DNA of 64,000 nucleotides from Paramacrobiotus metropolitanus (lineage: Eukaryota; Tardigrada; Eutardigrada; Parachela; Macrobiotidae): positions 868,001-932,000 of the forward strand of contig NW_026570267.1 of the NCBI RefSeq assembly GCF_019649055.1, written 5' to 3'. Below are positions 22,501 through 37,000 of this stretch, piece by piece (position 1 is the first letter of the stretch; each line of letters starts with the position of its first letter). Made by a program: the position numbers and the translations under genes. The notes under the pieces are model-generated. The model had not been told where the DNA came from. It ran no database searches and saw nothing but the letters and a program-made list of their open reading frames with translations.

Positions 22501-25500
22501 CAGCTATTACGCCGGGTCCGGGCGGGATTCCAAAACAGTGCTTACAATACACTGTTCAGGTTATACAAAACACTGTATGCCTACAAGCGCAAATTGACTC
22601 ACTTAAAAGATAAGGCTATTCATCGTACATGGCATATAGCATATTTTGTAAAAAGTTATGTGAGATACAAGTAAACGCAAAATACAGAATACAGTTAACG
22701 TAAAGTACTTGCGCATGTTGTGAGGATTTTTTTTGAAATGCGGAAAATATGCAGTTGGCACTCTAATATTACTGTATGTGCCTGATCAGTTACTTCAAAG
22801 GATTCAGAAAAAGAGCCGACAGTAGTGAAACTCGTACGTCTGTGCTAACACTATAAAACTTTTTCTTTTTGTAAACAATGCCGCGCTGCATGAGCACAGG
22901 GACGACAAATCTACTGTATGCGCTTAAAAGTTGATCGCGCTTTACAAAAGAATCTTTCCACTGATCAAGTTCCGCCGGAAATAAAGAGATCACACACATT
23001 TTGAATTTTTTGTACCCGAACTCAACCGCGAAAATGAGCATGAAATGGGGGAAAACGTAAAATGATATCATCATTACTATAAGTACGATGCGTACCAAGC
23101 ATTACTTAGTGGAACTACTTTAATTTCAACCTTGTACAAGAAATGCCATTTACAATTAAATCTCAAATACCGAATAGCTGGAACAAATAAAACAGCTCTT
23201 CTAGCTCTTTTGAGCAACCAACAGTTCCCAGAACAGAAGCGGCATTTCCGCGCTGACAACGCGATAGCTTATGATAATTATGGCCCTTTTTACTATATAC
23301 AATAATAAAAGCGAAAATCAGTGGCCGTTAAAGACATTATGAGTATATTTTCTAAATGCAAATATCTTATAAGTCGGGTGGTAGTCGTAATTTTTAGTTG
23401 CAGTTTTGCATAACGTCCTCTTCACACAAATGCAGTTAGCATAAAAGATATTTCACTTCGTTTAAAATAATTAATCAATGCGCTGCGCCAGACGTCGAAA
23501 TTGGAGAAAGTCTAGATTGGAGAAAATCTAAATACAAATTTATAAAAGGGAGTCGCACATAAATTTTGATTATACATTAAAACAGATTTAATTTGCAATA
23601 TCTGCTACTACAAGAAATATCTGAAGCAAACATACTGCATCACAGTTTTCCTCGGTTAGGGATGTGCTTGTCGCCGCAGGTTGGAATGGAAGATTTGGAA
23701 TAGTGTAGCTGCGGGATGTATCCTCACTTTTCGCTTTCGATAAACCTGCAAAAGTACATTGTAGAAATAATTCCTAAAAGCGGTAAGCATGTAATAGTAG
23801 CAATAATTAAGTAAACCATGCTATTTGTAAACAGAACATTTCACAGATAGGTGCAGTCTCTGCAATTAATTTTGCAAGGAGGGGCGAAATAGATTTCTAG
23901 TAAATGTTATTTATGAAATCGACACCTACAAAATTGCATGAAGAAATCAATATGCTTATTGCCCAATGCCAAGTTAAGGTTGCAATTATAATTAATAACT
24001 CCTGATAAAGTCCGGCATATGTTGGTTAAAGGTTGACGGCGCAGAAACGGCATAATCCAATCTGCATAATCCAATTTCTGATCTTCCTGCCCGCGCATCA
24101 GGTTAAGCATCGACTTAATACCACATGTCGCTGGCACAGTACACCGTGAACGTTAGCACATTAAAGAGTTCGGACTAAATGAGCGACGCGCGGAACTCAT
24201 CTGGGAATACCTTCGTTGAAAATTAGCTGTCAATGTCATCCAGTTCGCATTACCAGTACATTTTTGTTTTACGTTGTGAAGCATCAGCAAATAACTCGGT
24301 ACCGCGGTGCTGGTAAGCAGTACATATGTTGAACCTGACCGGTAACGGAAAGCATCTAAATTAGCCAGACAGCAATGTTGTCGGCAGTTCACCGGGCAGC
24401 ATGCGACTGCAATCTGTATCGTAAAGAGTGCTTTGTGGGGTTTTACAGTACCAAGTTTATGCAGCAGCACAATAATATTATTTCTAATTTTTGAATTACA
24501 TACAGTAAGCGATGTTTATGTCTACTCGTCAACAATGTTGTATACCGGCCCGGATCCTGTAAGTTGTCTTTGTCAACTTGTTGTTTACGATATATTGCCC
24601 AGTATTTCCAGGATATAAGTTGCTATTGCCTTTTTACCAGTAATGCCAGGATAGTGTCATATTCCTCAAAAATTGAGGCTTATATCACTGAATAGCATAA
24701 AATCTGTACTATTTTAATAAATGTTTTGTTTTCCGCTAAGTATTACCAATTTTTGTAAAGGTCATGTAAAGTAAAATATTACAGATTTTATCCTATGCAG
24801 TGATGTAAGTCTCAGTTTTTGAGGAATATGGCACTATCCTGGCATTACTGATTAATCGCGTTAAAGCGTTTTAGTGGTGGCTAACAATATTCGTAGTTTC
24901 TTTACAATGATACTACGCCATAACTTAGATATTGCTTCAAACTTTCATAAGGGTGCTGAAAAAAGCTAAACCGGCATTTTTCAAATCTATAAAGTATAAA
25001 CTGTTTCAATTTATTGCGATCAAAGTTTTGCACTTGTACTTGCTTATGGGTAAATATTGCCTTTGGCGGGTGTGTTAATTTTTCGTTGTTTATTTTTCGT
25101 AACGTTACAAATACAGTAATTTCAAGAAAAATAAAACTTTCTGCCGACATTTACCCCATCGTTCTAAATTTCTAATAAATATATTGGCACAATCGTCCAT
25201 GCTCAATCCGGCATGGCTGCCAGTCCGATTACTTGCAACGTTGATTTGCAGATCCAAATATCGGCTTACCCCAGTAAGTTAAAGCGACTGCTGAAAGGAC
25301 CAGAATTACCACCGGATACATTGATACAACAGCTCCCGATAGCAGCCAATTGACCATATCGTAAAAGAAATGAATTAACGGCGCCATCGTAGCACCCTGC
25401 GTCCCGTCGACAAAACAATTCCCAATCACATTAAAACAGTAGTCTCGTCTCACGTAATTCTTTTCAAAGAATACGAGAACGATTATCTGAAGGGTTGAAT

Positions 25501-28500
25501 AATGTTGTGGTGCCATATATACATATGTGACAATTTTCATCGGCATATATATTCCATGACGTAGCCGGCCATCGCCACTTAATTAATATTAATATTATTA
25601 TAGCACCGTTTGTCGTCCACTTATCGTAATGGTGATACAACAATTACATTAACACTATTATGCTCCCAAAGTAAAACCACTACCGCGTTGATCCTTTATG
25701 CGGTGAGGAAAATGTGGGATGTCAGTACTATATTAATAGTCGTAAAACTTTTCAACAACTGAAAGACTTTTCATCGGTTAAAGCACCAAGACGCCGTGTA
25801 CCATACCGAAAACAGTTGCAAGTAATGTGTACTCCCTTATACATAATATCCTATTACACGCCGTTTTATGATTCATTCATTCTGTCTGGCAAAATGCCTA
25901 AAAATATATTTGCTGACCGTAGCAAAGGGGAGTTTGTCGGAATATGCATCCACAGAACCATATTGCCTGCATCTCATATGAAATCTTCCGGTAGGAAATT
26001 TATCCTAAGCTTGAGCTGGTAAAACGACGAAGATCATTGCGATACGCTTCATTGATCACCTCTACTCTGGATCTTCAAAACTATGACGTTGTATAACCGA
26101 ATTCGGACAGCCGAAATTTATATTTTAATTTTGAAATAATTGTGACAATTCTGAAAATAATATATAATTTAGGATAATTCAGCTTATTGTTAAGCATTTA
26201 TTTGCTGTCAATTTATAGGATAATTACAGTATTTGCTTGGCCTAAAAGATTTTTGAACGACTTGAGCGTGACGGCTTTTCATAAAACCCAGTCTTTATAA
26301 CCTTGGATGGAAAATTTTAATATTCGAAAGGAGTAAAAAACACACCAAACTAGTTCATCCAAATGTCAAAAAATTGAATTTCCAAGCGTGGAAAAATTTA
26401 AATTTGATGTGGCAAAAAAAACCCAAGAGGTCGTATTGTTAGAATGTCCATACCGGACCACAGAAACCACAATTAATTGCGTCACACTAATACTCAGTCC
26501 AAGAAAAGAATATTTCTCATTCTTTCAACAGAACGTGGACCAGAAGATCGTCGCATTCTTAAGTTTCACAACCTTATACCGGATACTTGCTGCTACATAC
26601 TTGTATTGGGAGCAACCGGATACACTTCCGTCGGTTGTATGGTTATCGTTAATCCAACTGCTTCTATCAAGCCGCTGAATCGTGTTAACGAGAATGATTT
26701 CAATTTTTTGTAGTGTAACCTGCATTGTACTATATGTGCACCAGTTAGTATTTGTTAGTTTTCGGGGCAGCTTTAATGCGGTCAAACTGACAGCTGATAG
26801 CCACAGTACGGATGGTTACGCAGTTTCCTTTCGTTGTATGTGCGTTGGTGACGCGCAAGAATATATGAAACGATAAAACAAAAGGGTAATGAATGTTTAT
26901 AAATCAGGATTGATCTTTTGTAAATACGAATTTCAAAGCAATAAGTGAAACACGTGATTATTCTTGGAAAAAATATTTAAACCCAACATAGTGAATTAAT
27001 TAAAAATGTCATTCACGGTTGCTTACTCCCTGTCATCATATTATAAGCATCCGCAAATTATGACTTCCAAGTTCGGCGTAGAACTGAAGGAGAGAAAATC
27101 GTCTTCATTTATCGATGATCTTTCATAGTTAACTAAAAAGCTTTCTAAATCAATAAACAATTTTGTAAGAAAAATAATTTTTCTGTTTTATATATTTTCC
27201 TTTTACATAGGTAGATGGATGCTACCTGAACTTATAGTTAAAAATTCAAACAACTATTGTAAAAGGTGGAACACTGGACTCCAAAACTTCAACCCCCGAG
27301 TAAAACAGCTTGTAGGAAACACGTTAGTTTAACGTGTAACTACCGCTAGGTGAACGGATGTGTGTCAATTTTAGCTGTTTCCAAACGTTTACCTAACGTT
27401 TTTTTTGCAAGTCGTTTTACTCGGGACCCCCAGTAACTGTAGTATCGCATAACATCTTTTTAAGATTTTTGAACGTTTTGCAAACTGATTGTATCTGTAC
27501 ATATCATATTAATGTCTCTAGTGCAAGTCACGTTATATTTTTTGTATTTATCATCCAGTGTTTGTAGTTTTAGGCAACCAAATTCCAACTAAAAAAATAT
27601 TTTTGTAGCTGTTGTAACACAAAAATATATATAGTTTTGCTTCTTACGAAGACGACGGGCAGCACTTCCGGTTAGAATTTCCATTTTCTGGGCTAATGGT
27701 GAGTGTTGCATGGTAAAAATGCCGACGATATGCAATTACACAAATATGTCGGTATGCCTTTTCTTCCCAGGAACAGCGGCAACAACACGGATGCGATTTC
27801 GATATATATATGGAACGATTAGTGGCAATAGAATTATCTTGGGAATCGATCCAAAATTAACAATGACAGCTTGTCATCTCAATGAGAATAAATTTTTGCG
27901 CCCAAGTTCTAAGCAGGACTGAGTTGAGTTCCACGATTATCGGTATCACTGTCACGATAGCATACAAAACTTTGGGATCAGGTGCACAATATTTTGCACA
28001 AGTAACACTTGAATCGACGCACAGCATAATTATTACACATTGCAGCGGGTGAAATAACCGTGCTGCCGAAAAAGGTTATTAGTGTAACATTACTGCATGA
28101 TGATGGTTTTTGTATGTTTTGAGAAATTATCTTGGCCGTCAAACCTTTGGTATATATGGTAACATGAGCAAGCTTATAGTTACGACAATATTTTAACATC
28201 AGCTTCTTTTGCTCCTCAAAAAGTCAGTATTTATAGCTGTTCAAGAAGTTAAGGATGGATGCCGATCGGAACATGGGTGCGTTTTGGTGACAGATGATTA
28301 TGGTAACGACCAGGCGGTACGGCTATCCCAAGTAAATCCAAGTAATCGAAAAAACGCCTACATTCTACACACCAACAACAGTATGTAAATACACGCTACT
28401 TGTCCATAGGTGGACTACTTGTGATATTAATATTTATTCACAAGAGCAATCCCTTTTGCACCCTTGTGAATGGAGACATCTTTTCTGATATTCGTTTGAC

Positions 28501-31479
28501 ACTAATTTCACAATCTATTTCCAATACGTCGATATATTGTGGAAATCGAAACATCCCACCTGATTACCATCTGTGCATTGATTCAATTGAACTCGTGTGC
28601 GCTTGATAAAATGGACATTTTTGCGTTAGGTCAATAACAGTGACAATCGACTGCGTGACACTCTGTTGTAATTGCTCAACTTTTACAATGAGCGGAAAGG
28701 CACTGCTTTGTGTAAAACCTGGAAAAAAGCGGTGGAATATATTTTGAAAAGTAAATTCTGCTCAGCAATTACTTAAAAGCGTTATTCCAGTTTTTTTAAT
28801 TTTGCGATGGCGTAGAAAATGCAGTTTTATGATGAAGATAGTAATAACAAGTCAAAAATATACTGCACGCATCCGTGATTTACCGGTTCCTATAATGCTT
28901 GTTTTGCTGTAATAACGCTATCTGTATAAAACATTTCCAGTAGCCGTTAAATTTTCTATTTTTATTTATTAGCTAAGAGCTAAGGCGTAAATCTTAGCCC
29001 TGGGAAAGTAGCTTATCAAAGTAAAAAACAGGATTTCCGCATATTGTAAAAGTGTAATTACATATGCTTATACTTTAATGCACCGGCATTGAACAATTAT
29101 TCACGAGCAGTATGTAGTAAAATCTGTTCCTGAATTGGCACTGAAGCTCAAGCCATCGCTACAAGTTTGTCTTCATATAAAACTGAACTCGTGATGCGAA
29201 ATTACTCTAATTTTGCAATGACATGCGGGTCGTATGTTCATGACGAACGTTGGTGTAGGCTAGGAAAAATGAATGATTACAGGCATGCTGATTGAAATGC
29301 GCTAATTACAGTCAAAATATCGTGTCATCATTATAGTACGAAAAAGAATGCAGTTCGGTATAAAGGAAGATATCACTCATGAAGAAGCGGTCCGAACATC
29401 ACGCTGGACGGCTAAATTAAATCGCTTAAAAATGCACCACACTGACAGCATCATTCCTTGTAACAGATGTTTTTCCATCGCACGACATATTAACCTGGTA
29501 AAAATCTTAAACTGCTTTTAAAGATGGATAATGAAGCATACCAAATTGTTCATTGCTAAACTGAACGGAACATTTTAATTTACGTTTATAAGCAGTGCAG
29601 CAGTGAATCGAAGTATGCACTATACTTCTATACTGACTATATATAAATATACGTAGTATGTCTAAGTTGTGTACACAGATGCGAATACCTGTAGATCTAA
29701 AGCAGTTTTTCAGTCTTTCTACTTTTTTTATTTTTTGTTAGAAAGTGGTCAGTTCTGGTATTCAGAGCGGTAATGTGCAGAGTACTGCATGCATGCATAT
29801 GTCATGTGCATATGAAGCGAGAAAATGTTGCACCTTTATATTTTGTGAACTGTTTTTGTCAAAAATGGCTTGATACGGAATTGTTTGTGAATCTCGTTTT
29901 TCCCTACCTATTTCAGTTTCAAGTCAAAAACCCAATAATAGACCAATAGTCTGACACACCAGTAGTCTGACACAACATACAATACATACACATGCAACAG
30001 CTTATACGTATATCCGTATATAAGCGTACGCCGCATTTTTTACCGCGTAAACGCGCATTTTAGGAGGTTTATTTTGCCATAGGTACTTGTATAATAAACA
30101 ATATAATTTTTTAATACCTATGGTATCTATGGTGAAACACCCTATGGTAAATTTGCCTATGGTAATAATAATTATGGTGGATACCTTCACGAGTACGAGT
30201 ACGAGTGAAGTACGAGCCTCGTGATAAGCATCCGTGCATTGTACCGTTTTCGGTACAAGCTGCAGAATCTGCGCTGTACCACTTCGCGCTTATTGAAGAG
30301 GCAGACGAATCCTGACTGCACAGTATAATAGAATTCTCATGACCTTTATGAAATCTTGCTATCTGTCATTCGAAGTTCATCATTTTTGACGTAGTAGGTG
30401 CAGTAGCAATCATCTCCCCTACTTAAGCATTCATCTCGATTCTCATAAAAATCTTAAAAAACTGCGTTTACCATCTGCAGCTATGCTACAAGACTAAATG
30501 AATCGAAAAATTTACTAGGTCATGTTAATCAGTTGATGTAGCAACCGTTTTCGCTGTCCGAGCCTAGTGTACATGTAACGTAAACTGTAACTGGGTGCGG
30601 GATTATCAAAACATGATACATAATGCCCCGAACAGAGTTGATTATACGGTTGCAATTAATAATTAATATCTCTGATTCGGCAAAACCCATATTATCATTT
30701 CGAATTTTGTTTAATCTCGAATTAACCTATGAACACAAAAACCTCTTGGCTTCTCGTTTGGCAAGTTTCCAGGGTAATCATACTGCAATCGGAGATACTC
30801 ACAGAATTAACATTACAGTTTTAGCGATCAATTGATCCGCGGTTCAGGCCGAGTTGTCTGTACCTCGGATGTACTGAGTCGGACTGACAAACTTTCACTC
30901 ACCCGGTCGCGGTAACTTGAGGGAACGACGAAAGGCATCCCGTACCCACTTTGGATACTCCGGCTCACAAAGTGTCGCCCACGGCAGCGGCGAGAGTGCA
31001 GCCGGCATACTGCGCCGGATCTCCAGTGATTCACGCTCCGGATCAACATACAACGGTGTCAATGTGATGACATCGGCGATCAGCCGACTATTCATGACGG
31101 CCGGATCCGATGGACGGTGGTCGCAGGAAATACAGCATTTCGAGCGCAGCACCCAGTCCAGTAAATTAGACTCGGAGCGGGTATGTTTGCGCACTAATAA
31201 TCGTTTGGGCACTGCCTGCCCACGAGAGGAGACGGCGCGCGCCGAAGGTGCACGGAACAGCAGTGTATCCGGGCGGTTGACATTCACCGACGCATTGGTA
31301 TCCAGCGACAGGGTAGTGTGGGCTTTTTTGCGGAAAGAAGATTTTGGTGTGGATATGGGCGAGGATGGACGGGATGTGGACGGGGAGCGTGTAAAAAAAT
31401 CCCGAATATGACTGCCCGCGTCCATACTATCCTCCGTATCGCTGCTGGCTATAGTAAACAATGCCTTATTGTGAAACAT
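16535..31479 (-). CDS. Rho guanine nucleotide exchange factor, DH-PH (PLEKHG7/5-like)
   Basis: Activates Rho GTPases by nucleotide exchange. Sixteen exons in consistent phase (31479-30903, 23745-23636, 22203-21943, 21119-21061, 20983-20829, 20501-20161, 19811-19716, 19503-19402, 18953-18822, 18533-18356, 18249-18131, 18040-17947, 17804-17719, 17486-17354, 17160-17060, 16669-16535) give about 892 aa. Residues 1-385 are Ser/Pro-rich and probably disordered, with SSIVVIPPMQICPGDLLVY near 360. The DH domain spans about 475-690 (EAEVKRREAIWEMFQSE, LFGNLDEL, HRYCLNYINALNYLESLRK, LQLTDLLVTPVQHTMKRPLL) and the PH domain about 710-860 (VFLFDDMLLLTKKRK, YKQPMPLDRIMVHDMSP, LHVSRYQQIISAVTLQA). Human PLEKHG7 shows the same CLNY...LxDLLVxPxHR pattern; PLEKHG5 is the alternative. 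Intron 3 (donor after 21943) starts GC, not GT. The ATG at 31479 has no in-frame rival downstream that keeps the Ser-rich region. Confidence 0.88.
23757..30896 (-). other. 7.1-kb first intron of the Rho GEF
   Basis: No exon of the Rho GEF is required here: exon 1 ends in phase 1 and the exon at 23745 begins with the complementary two bases. The intron is AT-rich and contains one clear inverted-repeat MITE (24638-24850) and minor hairpins near 30090-30150. The open frames inside it have no recognisable domains. An intron this long in a first position could house enhancers, but none can be seen directly. Confidence 0.6.
24638..24850. mobile_element. Inverted-repeat MITE in Rho GEF intron 1
   Basis: A 213-bp element whose ends are imperfect inverted repeats of about 55 bp, beginning CAGTAATGCCAGGATAGTG on each side and continuing through CATATTCCTCAAAAA. 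The middle also pairs partly (ACAGATTTTAT against ATAAAATCTGT). There is no coding capacity. The CAG end hints at hAT, but the 8-bp flanks do not match, so the superfamily is open. Confidence 0.8.
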
Positions 31480-34000
31480 GATTACTCTGTACGTGTGTGC
31501 GCAGAAGAAATCAGAGCGAGCGGTTGAAAATTCAAAGAAAAATTGACAATCGTTACTTAACAGCTCACAGCCGATGATTTGAAAAATCCCCATTTCCTCC
31601 CCATCCTGGCCATAATTATATCATTGGTGGTCAGTGAAGCAGAGAGCGGTTAACGAAGCGGCCAGGTGTATGACGAGTGGTGACGCTGTACCGGCGCACT
31701 AGTGTACAGGCCGCTGTACCGGTGCTCCAGTAATTGCCGAAAGGTAAAACGGGATGACGAGTCGTATTACAAAAATATCTCTTCCCGCTGACAGAGGAAC
31801 GTTCAATTGTAAAATGGTCGCTCATTAAGTGCGATGAAACGAAGCGGAAATAGGACAAGTGGATATAATCACGCAGGGCAAATCAAAGAATTACTGACCT
31901 TTGCCGTATTATACCAGTTCCTCCACTGGATCCAATGCCTACAGAAAAATTAATTAAGAAGAATAAAACGACTAGAAGAAAAATAAAAAGATAAAAAATT
32001 TGGAAGAAAAAATAAATGTTGTAAGCGACGGTCATGCGTTGTCGTTAGTGCTGCATGAGATTAGATCCGCAAAAATCCCTATTGTATTCTCATATGCCGT
32101 ACTGGAGTTAATGCGTGCATTTGAGTATCACCTATGAAATCGTGAATCAATTACATGACAAATTGTCTATTAGGGCATAGTACAGCGATATAGAGCCGGT
32201 CAATATTAACGTTAACATGTTAAGCGGAGAAGCTCTCCTGCTATAAACGAAAAAATGTCAAAAGGTTTTTTTTGAAAATTAATTTTTTTAGAAATGCTTC
32301 GTAATTCTGCACGTCAAGATCGTGCAAGAGACTTTCGTAAAATTTAGAAATTCGTAATCGGCTAATTGCTTCACAGTAAATACAATGCAAGGCTGTCAGA
32401 AATATTGCAAAAAGAGGCAAACTTACAATGCGAGATATGACAACTACCAAAATTAATGGCTAAATACCCAAAAAGTAAGAGGGAGTTCCAGCAAGATTAT
32501 TGGGAAGAAGCATCAGATCATGCATGCCAAAATCCTGTACAACCACCAATTAAGAATTCATCACTGCCTTACCTAATCAGTCATCCATATAAATTTAATC
32601 AGTAAGATTCTGACGTCAAATAAAAATATTTTTGGCAGATTAAGTTGTTGTAATCGGTTGGCTCATATGAATTGATCTGGAGCCGCAAGAGGGATAAGTG
32701 TGATCTGTGACATATCTAATCCAATCGCCATCACTTTTCACCACTGCTGCGGCATAATAAAACAAATGTACTGTGCACTGTGCAGCACACACCGACAGCT
32801 GCACTGTATTTCACATGACTAACGAATTCCCACAATCTGGATTCTGGAATATCCAAGATGGACGATGCTACTCTAGTCAAACTGTGCATTGTGACCAAAT
32901 GTCACTAACACTACGAGAAACTCTTAAGATTTTCCAATTACGGTAATGACTATTAATTCGGATCACAGCGTAAGTTTTTCTGGAAGACCATTGTACATGC
33001 TAGATAAGTGTATTATTTCCAACGCCACCGCATAATTATAAGCTAATACTGGGTGACCTTGAACGCAACCGTATTTCCTAAAACTATGCACAAGATTGTG
33101 AATAACAAATTATCCAGAAAAATACGTGGTAGACAATTATTGCATCATTCATTTTGCGAATTTGTACTTTACAATTAGAAGAACATACTCTTAAGACGTT
33201 AGAAATGCCAAATCCGGCCTGAACAACACTGTTGTTCGCGCCTCATCAGCACGCGCTTCCATAATTAGAATCGAACAAGTCTTTTCTTCCAGCACACTAC
33301 TTCCCCATCTTGAATTGTTATTGGTTACGTGGCCTTATGAGAAGGTCGCAGAGCGGCGCATAAACGGCATCCTCTGCGTAACGGGCATCGGGATTGGGCT
33401 AACTAGGTGCACACCGGAATGACTGAACTACAAGTAAACTGAGTGGTTAATGACAATCTTGGGATCAGCCATTGCGACGGTACCGCGGCAAAACTTGCAC
33501 ACTTCCGGACGATTTCACCAACTTGTTATTGACAACATTGTGATCATTGCTCCATCTGATACAAAAGCAACGTGACAGGAGACCCTTGTTAACGAACTTG
33601 GCCTTTAACACAACACGAGTAGTGCTGGATAAAAATGCGCGGTAGTCGATGTCGGCACTATGCATCCACACATGCATGACTAATCCGTTTAATATCAGTT
33701 GCATGGAAATTGTATCCTGTACCGGAAATGTGGCAACTGGCCATGGCAAGCTTGCTGCTTGTACCCTACAAGTACAAGTACCTGACGCAAATTACAGTGT
33801 ATGTATTATTATTATTGCAATAAAAGGTAACAGAAAAACGATCAAAAATCAACTGTCATCAGATTATTGACACATTTAAAGTTAAATGCTCTGTACAGTC
33901 AACAAAATTAACACAGATACCATTTCAGCAAAACAGCCTCCACATTCAAAAAAATTCAAGTAAAACAAAAGAAAACTGCCAAGAAAAAAACGTTAGACAT
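31480..34000. other. Intergenic between Rho GEF 5' end and ATP8A 3' end
   Basis: Both flanking genes are on the minus strand, so this holds the Rho GEF promoter (near 31500-32000) and the ATP8A 3' UTR (just below 34000). No gene, RNA or repeat could be recognised in it; the open frames are short and featureless. Confidence 0.4.
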
Positions 34001-37000
34001 TCACAAGTTTTTCACTTTAAGCGCTGATTTGTTCCTTCTTGGTGTAGGAAGGGAGCGCGGACTGCCTCGTTTGCTAAAAGAAACCAAGCTTTCCCGCGAC
34101 CTCCGCGCTAGTCGCTCCTGATAATGCGCTTCCGTGTCTTCGTGCATGGCTAATGTGGACTGCGAGATGGCACCGTTTTCCTCTTGCGAAAACGCATAAC
34201 CTCTGCCCGGCGAACCGATCTCCACGTCGGCCAGCGGAAAGTTGTCATGCGGATGGGGCTGCAGTTCTTTCATATTCTGCAGGGATTTCTGCTTCTTCTG
34301 TCGTTCTATCTGGCGCACCCTGTCCACCACACTGGGATGAAACAGGTTAATGTAGATTTTGTAGCAAATGTCGAAGATCAATGTAACAACAGGAACTAAG
34401 AGTAGGCCGAACCAGAACAGCCACGACCCGAACAATGCCCGATCCACTCCCACAAAATCTTCTCCGAAATTCAAAAGATGCGGCCATAAATTGGCGTAAA
34501 TCGGTAGAAAAATAAACCACGATAGGATGCTCCCCCAGATTCCGATATGAGATGCCGATGTCCAGGAATTCATTTCTAAGCCGGCTTTCAAACACACAAC
34601 CATAATGACATACGTGTACGCTGCCGCACCGAAAACAAATCCTCCCGAATTCAGCCCATCTGACCACAAAGTTTCATGGGTAAACATAAAATACGTGAAG
34701 GCAAAAATTATGGCTGCGTGAAACAGTGCCGTAGCGATCCAACGCCAGAACACCCTAAAATTAAAAAATGCGCCTGTCTGTCCGGGCTGATACAACGCGG
34801 GATATTCCATGCGCGTGCTATCCGATGTACTGCGATCGAATATTCCTAAAATAAAAGGTGGAGCCGCTGTGAACGCCAGATTGTATAAACCAATAGTCCA
34901 CCGTTCAAACATGGTCTGCCCAGAGAAAGAACTGGCAATGGCATAATAAAACTGCATAATATACAACGTGATGTTTTTGTGGTAGCAATATAAGATCAAT
35001 TTGGCGATGCGCTCGTAACTCCATGCACCATGAACGAGCAGCAGTTTTTGCAGAAACCGGAACTGACTTATCGCATAGTCGGAAGCGCACACAGCCTGAA
35101 GACCTTCTTTCCCGCTGATTCCGACACCAACATGGGCTGTTTGGATCATGGCCACATCATTGGCTCCGTCGCCGATAGCCAGTGTAACCACTTTGGGATT
35201 ATCCGACCGGACCAACTGCACCACATCAGCTTTCTGCATCGGACTCACTCGGCAGCATAGAACGGATTTCATAGAAATGGCCAGCTCCAGGAAATGCTTT
35301 CGGATTGTCGGATCCAGAGCGAATGACAACGCTTTTCCATCAATCACCAAGCCGATGTGATTATTTTCCTTTTTCAGTGAGTCTCCTAATTCATGACGAA
35401 ATTTTTTCACATCATTCTCAACGCCCTGTAATGTGGGGCTGGTGATGCGCCAGATAGGCATGTCCTGCTTGAGCAGGCTACAGGAATAACCAATGTTAAT
35501 GGCAGTTTCCACTTTGTCGCCGGTCAGAACCCATACCCGCATGCCGGCGTCCAAAAGTTTCGCGATGCATTCTGGTACACCTTCCTGTAAGCGATCCTCG
35601 ATAGCCGTGGCGCCCAACAGCTTCAGGTCTTTTTCAATCAAACTGGAGACTTCCGACACCTTCTCTTTTCGTTTCTCCATGGCCTTGGATGCCTCCGTGT
35701 ACTTCTCCTTCCACGCCGCATACACATCCGGCGCCAATTCCGCTGAGCCAACACACAATGTCCTCAATCCTAATTTGGCAAAATCTTCCAAGTGCTGCAT
35801 TGTGACATCCAATAACGGCTGATTGGGAGCGAGTCTATCACAGATAACCGTATCGGCGCCCTTACATAAGAGGAGTATTTGACCGGTGGGTGCGCGGACA
35901 ATCACCGACATTCGCTTGCGATCAGAATCAAAGTCCAGGACATCCAGCAATTCATAATCAACGTTCTGAAATTGTTTGGTCTTCCAGTTCTTAATATGAG
36001 CGGTCACTTTGTTGGGATTGCGCTTCAGGAAAATGTAGTCCATTTGCGCTGCCGCACTGACGAGGGCCGCTTCATCCGGAGATGATGCCAGATAAAACGG
36101 TCGGTCGGCATCCTTGGGGTTCACTTCTGGGACAACAGTATGACAAAGGGCTAACACCAGCAGAAAATCGTTGACGGCTTTTGCGAGCGGTGTATCGGTT
36201 GCAAGTGTCTCACCCATGTTGCTGTCCACGTACTGATCCGACTTGACGTTTACGGTACCAAAAACCGCACCGCCTATGCTGCACTGGCGAAATATCATCT
36301 TGTTCTCTGTTATAGTTCCAGTTTTATCGGAGAAGACGAATTTTATTTGTCCAAGATCTTCGTTTAAATTGGACGTGCGCGCTACAGCCGGGGTATCCGA
36401 AATAGGATCATACATGTCGTAATCCTATAACAACAAAAGATCCGATAAAAGTGCCGCTAAAAATTTAATCGTTCAATGATTTGCTGACGACAAATTGCAA
36501 CGGTAGTAATTCAATCCTGGCTTTTAAAGCTCAAACTCAGCCAAATGTAAAACTAATATATACCCAAGAGAAAATGCTACCAGGAATGTTGTAAAACAGA
36601 GTGTCCTCGTGAGCCATCAATCAACCTGCACCTGATTCCCCATTACTATCGAAAAACAATAAATTTTCAGAGCGGCATTATTTCGCTGTTCTTCGAGCGT
36701 CAACCCTGACTTGGAACATCACGGTTTTCCAAAAATTAACTGAGAATACCCTCTTGTGAAAGATCAATTTTTGTATCTGCGGATACTTCCACCATAAAAC
36801 TTTTCTGGCTAAGTTTTTTAGTACTTCGTGGCATCGGCATCGTTTTTTAGTACTTCATAAATCATATATTTTTAGTACTTTCTATATGATTTTAGTATAC
36901 GTAAGTGTATAGCACTAAAATCATATAATACATTTAGTACCAGACGTCACTGCAGTGCATCTTAATCAACAGATTACAGGATCAAAAACGTTTACCCATC

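Noticed and set aside
30917-31411. 164-codon plus-strand open frame rich in Arg/Ser
   Set aside because: Antisense to Rho GEF exon 1; the minus frame has a consistent splice donor and joins in phase to exon 2.
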